Shown: one piece after another, positions 58,985 through 64,000 of the stretch
How positions within the stretch are numbered: the stretch's first letter is position 1
Layout: the number at the start of each line of letters is the position of its first letter
DNA from: Leptobrachium leishanense
Lineage: Eukaryota > Chordata > Amphibia > Anura > Megophryidae
DNA: 64,000 nucleotides
Direction: 5' to 3'
Assembly (NCBI GenBank): GCA_009667805.1
Contig: CM019067.1
Coordinates: 71,957,441-72,021,440 of the forward strand
Position numbers and translations under genes: made by a program
The notes under the pieces: model-generated
Seen by the model: only the letters and a program-made list of their open reading frames with translations
What the model was told of the DNA's origin: nothing
Databases searched by the model: none

Positions 58985-59580
58985 TTGCAACATTGTATCA
59001 GTAGGAAAGGGAAGTGCTCATGCCACTGTACAGAGCACTGGTGAGACCTCACTTGGAGTACTGTGTGCAGTACTGGAGACCGTATCTCCAGAAGGATATA
59101 GACATCTTAGAGAGAGTTCAGAGAAGGGCTACTAAATGGTGTACGGCTTGAAGGAGAAAAGTTACCAGGAAAAGCTTAATGATCTTAACATGTACAGCTT
59201 GGAAAAAAGACGAGACAGAGGAGATATGATAGAAACATTTAAATACGTAAAGGGAACCCACAAGGTAGAGGAAGGGAGTATATTTAAAAGGAAACAAAGT
59301 AGCAAAACAAGAGGACATAGTCTTAGATTAGAGGGGCAAAGGTTTAAAAGTAACATCAGGAAGCATTATTTTAATGAGGGTGGTAGATACATGGAACAGC
59401 CTTCCAGTTGAAGTGGTAGAGGCCAAAACAGTGATTGAATTTAAGCAAGCATGGGATAGGCATAAGGCTATCCTAAACAAAAGATAAATCCAGGTAGAGT
59501 ATCCATGTAATTGGGCAGACTAGATGGGCCGAAAGGTTCTTATCTGCCGACATTTTCTATGTTTCTATGTATCAGGCACA
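58985..59580 (+). mobile_element. CR1-type LINE 3' end, decayed reverse-transcriptase C-terminus
   Basis: Plus-strand translation with several frame breaks gives [45 protein letters not shown] and WNSLPVEVVEA, the C-terminal signature of the CR1 family. It ends in TGGGCCGAAAGGTTCTTATC, TGCCGACATTTTCTATG and TTTCTATGTA. In-frame stops and shifts make it non-functional. The 91-codon frame at 59136-59411 is part of it. Confidence 0.85.
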
Positions 59581-59675
59581 CATAGGGTGATTCTGCAAAT
59601 CCAGGCTAACATTCTACAATAGAACACTGAGTGCAAGAGCATAATATTGGTTACTATGGCAACTGCTCCACTTTA

Positions 59676-60124
59676 GGCTGGGGTCAGACGAGCGTAGTGT
59701 TCACGTCCGTGATTGCGCCTAAAAGTACGTCCGTGATAGCATGAAAGAAAGTCCATTGGAGCCTGACACATGAAGTACGTCCGCACTGAACTGCGGACGC
59801 ACAACGGCCGCGGCAAACGGACGCAAGGCAGGCAAGAACGTAATATTGCTAGAACGGACGTGCGGAGTGCGCCACGTCCACAACGTCTGCATAGCTTTGT
59901 GTGTGAGTGATGGAGCGAGGTCAGACGGACTGCATTTATACGTCCAGCATTTTTGACGGACAGAATGTTTTTTCATTGTAATTTATGTTTCCCTCCTACA
60001 TCCGTCAAAAAATAACTTCAGTGAAAAAACGGACTGTGTGACCACTACTGCGTCATCCGTACTGACGATGTCCGTACTGCACGGACGTACAGTCCGTAGA
60101 AATCACGCTCGTCTGACCCCAGCC
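59676..60124. mobile_element. Harbinger-like MITE, family B, copy 7
   Basis: GGCTGGGGTCAGACGAGCGT and GCTCGTCTGACCCCAGCC ends, TTA at 59673-59675 and 60125-60127. Interior distinct from other copies (TGAAGTACGTCCGCACTGAA). Confidence 0.85.
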
Positions 60125-60128
60125 TTAA

Positions 60129-60852
60129 GGGCTCTATTAAATTCATCGCGCAAAAGCGCACGCGCAGCGCTATTTTTTTGCACGCAGCGTTAAACGTTAA
60201 CTCGCAAAAAATAACGGTGGTATTACAATCCGAGCGCATTTTTACATCCGTCAAAAAATAACGCGCGTCAAAACTCGCGCGCATTAACGCTACGAGCAGA
60301 AATCGGTGGGCGGACTGTTTCTTCACGCGATTCAGCAAATCAGAATTAAGAACCACAATTGTCTCCCGTTAAGTTTTTGCGCCTGTCAAAATCAATCTGC
60401 GTATATATGCTGCAGCAATAATAAAAACACGCACAACTTCTCCATTTTATTGTTTGGGTATGTGTAGAATGTGTAACTATACTTTGCTGTATTTTTATTT
60501 TTGGGCTGGTGTATTTGGTTTTGGCCAGGACGTTCAGATTTGCAGTTACCACCAGCTTTTCAAAGACGTTAAAATTATGCGCGCAAACGTTGTCCGATAA
60601 AATTTGCGCGTAGATTGTAATACCATCCGCGTACCAGCGCACAAACGCATTTGCGCTCACTATGTTAAGTATAGGACGCGCGCAGTACATTACGCTCGCA
60701 AAGGGTCCGCGGAGGTTCACCCGCGGTAGACGTTAACGCGTATTTTTTGCACGGACATTGTAATACGATATTCTGCGCAAAGGGTTTTCCCCCTCGCGTT
60801 AATGCGTTTTTGCGCACGCATTAACGTTTGCGCGAAGTAGTTAATAGAGGCC
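60129..60852 (-). mobile_element. Family C long inverted-repeat element, copy 2
   Basis: GGGCTCTATTAAATTCATCG and AGTAGTTAATAGAGGCC ends, TAA at 60126-60128 and 60853-60855. The core is the reverse complement of 19381-19580. It sits directly against family B copy 7, sharing the bases TTAA. The two overlapping minus frames here are in the element. Confidence 0.8.
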
Positions 60853-60855
60853 TAA

Positions 60856-61389
60856 CTATTTGCTCCAGAACTGATTTTTTTAAAAATCTTTGATACTAAA
60901 ACATGTAGTGGACTGTTTTATAGAGAGATTCCATGTAAAAGTTTAGAAAAGTGCTCTGCTTTAGGTGCCAAAGGAGAAAGTCCAAGCCCCATGACAGTTT
61001 TTAATCCTTGAAGAGACACATAAAAGGTCCCTACCCTTGCCACCCTGTGCATAGGTATAAGTGTATCAAAAATGAACATGCAATCTTGCTTTACTCTCAT
61101 AAAATGTTATTGGGGCATCTCTCTTGATCGAAACCCAGAGGTCTGGACAGAGAACGCTATAAAGCTGTAATGTTTGCGGATTCACAGCAAATCCAGGATC
61201 CTTAAATTCAAAATCATTTTTATTACTATTATTCTTTTAAGTTTATTTTTATGTCTTTTTTTTTTTTTGCAAAGCATTATGCTCGTAAGGCCTTACAAGA
61301 AAAAAAAAAGGCAAGTTCGGCAGCGATTTTCCTGTAGGAAGGTTACTTTAAAAAGCTTTATATATGAGGGTTTCTGGAATTTAAGTCGT
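60856..61389. other. Unique sequence
   Basis: Nothing recognised; poly(T) at 61256-61268. Confidence 0.4.
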
Positions 61390-62200
61390 TAATGCCACAT
61401 AATTAATATATTAATTAGATTATGAATTGAGTCATGATTTTCTTAATGGCTGTTGCTCCCCATTAAAAGGCGGCGGGAAAGTCGTAGGCACCGTTTCATA
61501 TGGTGATGTAATGCACGGTACTTTGCGGAGGATTTATTAGAGCAGCTCAGTACGTAACACTTGTGCTGTTAGGATATAGGAGAAATCTGAGCTATAGAAA
61601 TTAAAGATATATGATAATTATTATTCGTGAATGTGGAGACCTACCCAGCATTCATAGACCTTCAGATCCAGGCATATCACCTTTAAACCCTATGATCCAG
61701 GGCATATAGTCTGGGTGTTATTAAAGCACCCATTTTTTTTATTAGATGTGCACAGAGCACAATGGATAAAATGACAGATGCGTTCTCTCACCTTTATTTT
61801 AATGATTACAGTCCTGAAGAATGCATTTTTAAAAGTGTCTCTGTACGAACGCACACTGTGGTCAGGCTAGCATATACTAATGGCAGCGTTCCATTGAAGG
61901 AGTTACGTTAAATGATGGGGAGGAGAGGTTACTTCACCATAGAATGTCTCCTGAAAACCATCGCAGGCTGCTGGAAGATATAATTATATCTAACTTCCCT
62001 GAAAATATTTGTCACATATTGATTATCACGTTACCGCTGTATTACTCATACAGTCATCGGACTGTATACCTTATTTTCAGGACTTTTTTTTTTTCCCTAT
62101 AACTTTGCAAGCGCAAATTCCAAGCAAACAGGGCAATAATTATTGATTGACTTCTAATGCACTTGCTTTTAAATCAGTACATCTCTAAATTGTTATATTA
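61390..62200. promoter_or_regulatory. Candidate conserved enhancer block near the zfhx exon
   Basis: Unique DNA with CACATAATTAATATATTAAT (61396), ATTAGATTATGAATTGAGTC (61415), TTTTAATGATTACAGTCC (61797) and AATAATTATTGATTGACTTC (62134), a dense group of homeodomain-type cores. It is about 1.5-2.3 kb into the intron from the coding exon. Inference. Confidence 0.33.
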
Positions 62201-62369
62201 TTGAACAAAGTAACAATCACTTTGCTTTATACACCGGTATTGCTTGATTAAAAAAACAAACAAAAAAAAATACATAATATGCCAATATCAGCTAAAATAT
62301 TCACGGAATTATACCGTTTCTAATTTATCAAAAAACGTATGTTTATTTTTACAATCTCACGGCTAAACG

Positions 62370-62456
62370 TTTCTTAATGTTCATTATTGCAGTAGGTGAT
62401 GTGTGAAAGGCTGATCCTGATGGACGCATATCTTTTTTCAGCCTATGTAACTATGT
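62370..62456 (+). mobile_element. LINE 3' tail scrap
   Basis: GTGAAAGGCTGATCCTGATG, GACGCATATC, TTTTTTCAGCCTATGTAACT and ATGTAAGT: a terminal ATGTAACTATGTAA-type ending as in CR1-like elements. Confidence 0.5.
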
Positions 62457-63067
62457 AAGTATTATGTACCTGTTTTTCTTTTCTTTTATGTTTGTAGCTT
62501 TGATCTTTTTATTTCTACAGGTTGGTTGGACTAAAGTTTAACTCTTTTGAAAAGCACATACAGTACTTCCAGGTTGCAACAGAATGCATAGAGACTTGAG
62601 TCGAGTATGTGTTTTCCATAACAGCCCACCACATCTCATTACCCTGTTGCTAATAATGCTAAATACTACAGATAGAGATAAAAAAGCGAGTGAGGGCAAT
62701 CAAAGAGTTCTAGCAGCATGCCGGAGAGCTGATGTTTAGTCCAATACAGTATGGAAAGTGGTTTATGGGGAATAGAGTGCATATATATTTATATATATAC
62801 ATACATATACAGTATAACAAGCTCTAGTGACAAATTTCCAGGAATTTTGCAAATCATTAACTTCACTTGATAGCCATCTATGTGATTAATATCTTCAAGA
62901 ACATAAAAAAAGAAGGAACATCTATTCAAAGCAATCAGATAACATGATTACCCACATTGCTGCAATCAGCTTCTAAACAACACACACAGTCTTATTTTTT
63001 AATGTTTTAGCAGAATATTTATAGTTATGATTATTAATATTTTGTAAAAAGGTGCACATCTAATAAA

Positions 63068-63101
<34 letters not shown>

Positions 63102-63322
63102 TTATAAAATATTTTACCAGGAAGGATACATTGAGATTTCTCTCGTTTTCAAGTATGTATATACACTTTATTATCCTAATAAATATGAATATACACTTTA
63201 TTATACTAACACGGCCTACCTAATCCACTTTATTATATTTATATATACTTTTCTAGCATGTGCATGGCTAGCGTAATATCAGATTTGTCTTAAAAAAAAA
63301 ACACAATGTTCAATTCTGCCAT

Positions 63323-63365
<43 letters not shown>

Positions 63366-63652
63366 AAACACCAAGAAAGAGCACTCCATACTATTGACCA
63401 CCTTCTTCCATCATTTTCTGTCTTTATGTCTTAGATGCACTCGCTTAGTTTTTGAGGTTGAGTGCAACCTTTTGCTGTTTTACATATATATATATATATA
63501 ATATGTTATTTCTCCAACCATTTTTGTAAACAGCATTACATGTAGGTTAGACAAGTCCATCACTAAATAGCAGGCTACATGCTTAAATTAGCACTCCCAT
63601 TTTTTTTGGTTCCACCCACTCGTTCCCCAAAACTGACATGCCCCTTTCTTAC
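62457..63652. other. Intronic sequence with (TA)n tracts and a LINE/SINE tail scrap
   Basis: 63100-63157 is the shared tail on the minus strand, bounded on the left by (TA)n at 63077-63100. Further (TA)n runs lie at 63322-63361 and 63483-63501. 63160-63652 leads directly to the donor of the zfhx exon. Confidence 0.6.
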
Positions 63653-64000
63653 CTTGTACAAGCGCACAGCCGCGTCGTGCCTGTGATTGGTGGTATGTAA
63701 GCGCAGTTTATCCACACTGTTGGTGTAGTAGTCGCAGGCATTGCATTTCAGGTGTACGGGATTGCCAATAGCAATACACTTGAGTCTCCATTCGTTGGTT
63801 TTGCCCCCTTCTTTGATATGTGCTACCAGTTGATACTTCTGCATGTGTTTATCAGTTTTGCAGTGGAGCTGGAAGTTGGCTTTCAGCTGAGTGTTGTAGT
63901 TGCAGAGCTTGCACTGGTAGATGTCTCCAATTACCGCTCTCCATTCCTCTTCTGGGAGAGCGCGCTCGCCGCTCACATGAACGTTCAGGGCCTCCAGACT
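63653..64000 (-). CDS. zfhx4: Partial exon of a ZFHX-family zinc-finger homeobox protein (ZFHX4 favoured over ZFHX3)
   Basis: The minus strand reads 116 uninterrupted codons from the window edge to a consensus donor (AAG then GTAAGA; GT at 63652-63651), so the following intron is phase 0. Two C2H2 fingers are visible: C30, C33, H46, H52 and C86, C89, H102, H108, both with C-X2-C-X12-H-X5-H spacing, linked by the segment [19 protein letters not shown]. This finger pair and the leader [20 protein letters not shown] are characteristic of the giant ZFHX3/ZFHX4 nuclear transcription factors, which go on to many more fingers and several homeodomains in later exons. The wording [15 protein letters not shown] fits ZFHX4 better than ZFHX3 from family knowledge; this was not checked by search. 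Codon 9 is GTG (Val), not a start; the exon continues beyond the window. Translation past the donor gives a 25-codon non-homologous tail, as expected of an intron. Confidence 0.9.

Noticed and set aside
63575..63652. Continuation of the zinc-finger coding frame past the donor
   Set aside because: The residues after the fingers do not resemble the family and a consensus GTAAGA donor sits exactly at the point of divergence.

Overview
This window looks like non-coding DNA from a vertebrate, most likely a frog or another amphibian. That is an inference from three things: a vertebrate-type zinc-finger homeobox exon at the right edge, A+T-rich sequence with no operon-like gene packing, and a repeat mix (Tc1, hAT, TTAA-target elements, many short inverted-repeat elements with TWA targets, CR1-like LINEs and a tRNA-headed SINE) familiar from amphibian genomes. 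The species cannot be named from the sequence alone.

Only one real protein-coding segment is recognisable: a partial exon at 63653-64000 on the minus strand. It encodes two C2H2 fingers of a ZFHX3/ZFHX4-type protein (ZFHX4 favoured) and ends at a consensus splice donor. The gene reads leftwards, so the sequence to the left of 63653 is intronic, and much or all of the rest of the window may be the same large intron. I could not find the next exon.

Repeats by region: an hAT element with an exact 8-bp target duplication (2106-3241); seven Harbinger-like inverted-repeat elements of one CpG-rich family spread over the window, plus a back-to-back pair with related ends; a second long family with CAGGGTTATTC ends (six copies plus a fragment); a 3.3-kb cluster of inverted elements with a nested SINE (18568-21851); two TTAA-target elements (23484-23799, 26677-26934); a 37-bp minisatellite (24116-24778); a 5'-truncated LINE on the minus strand whose 3' UTR holds a minisatellite and whose last ~75 bp match the tail of the SINE family (33700-32293); a defective Tc1/mariner element with perfect boundaries (34245-35513); a 4.2-kb TATC-type array containing a large inverted segment (38803-43050); a 49/42-bp minisatellite (43631-45137); and a CR1-type LINE 3' end (58985-59580).

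Between the repeats are unique A+T-rich blocks. Several (around 5620-6070, 17330-18120, 45840-46800, 50400-51420, 54130-54840, 61390-62200) carry homeodomain-type TAATTA cores, octamers or CCAAT motifs and have no repeat hallmarks. They are the best candidates for conserved enhancers of the zfhx gene, but this needs cross-species alignment. Most open reading frames of 60-150 codons appear to be chance or repeat-derived; the 450-codon frame at 40606-41958 is a by-product of the TATC array.
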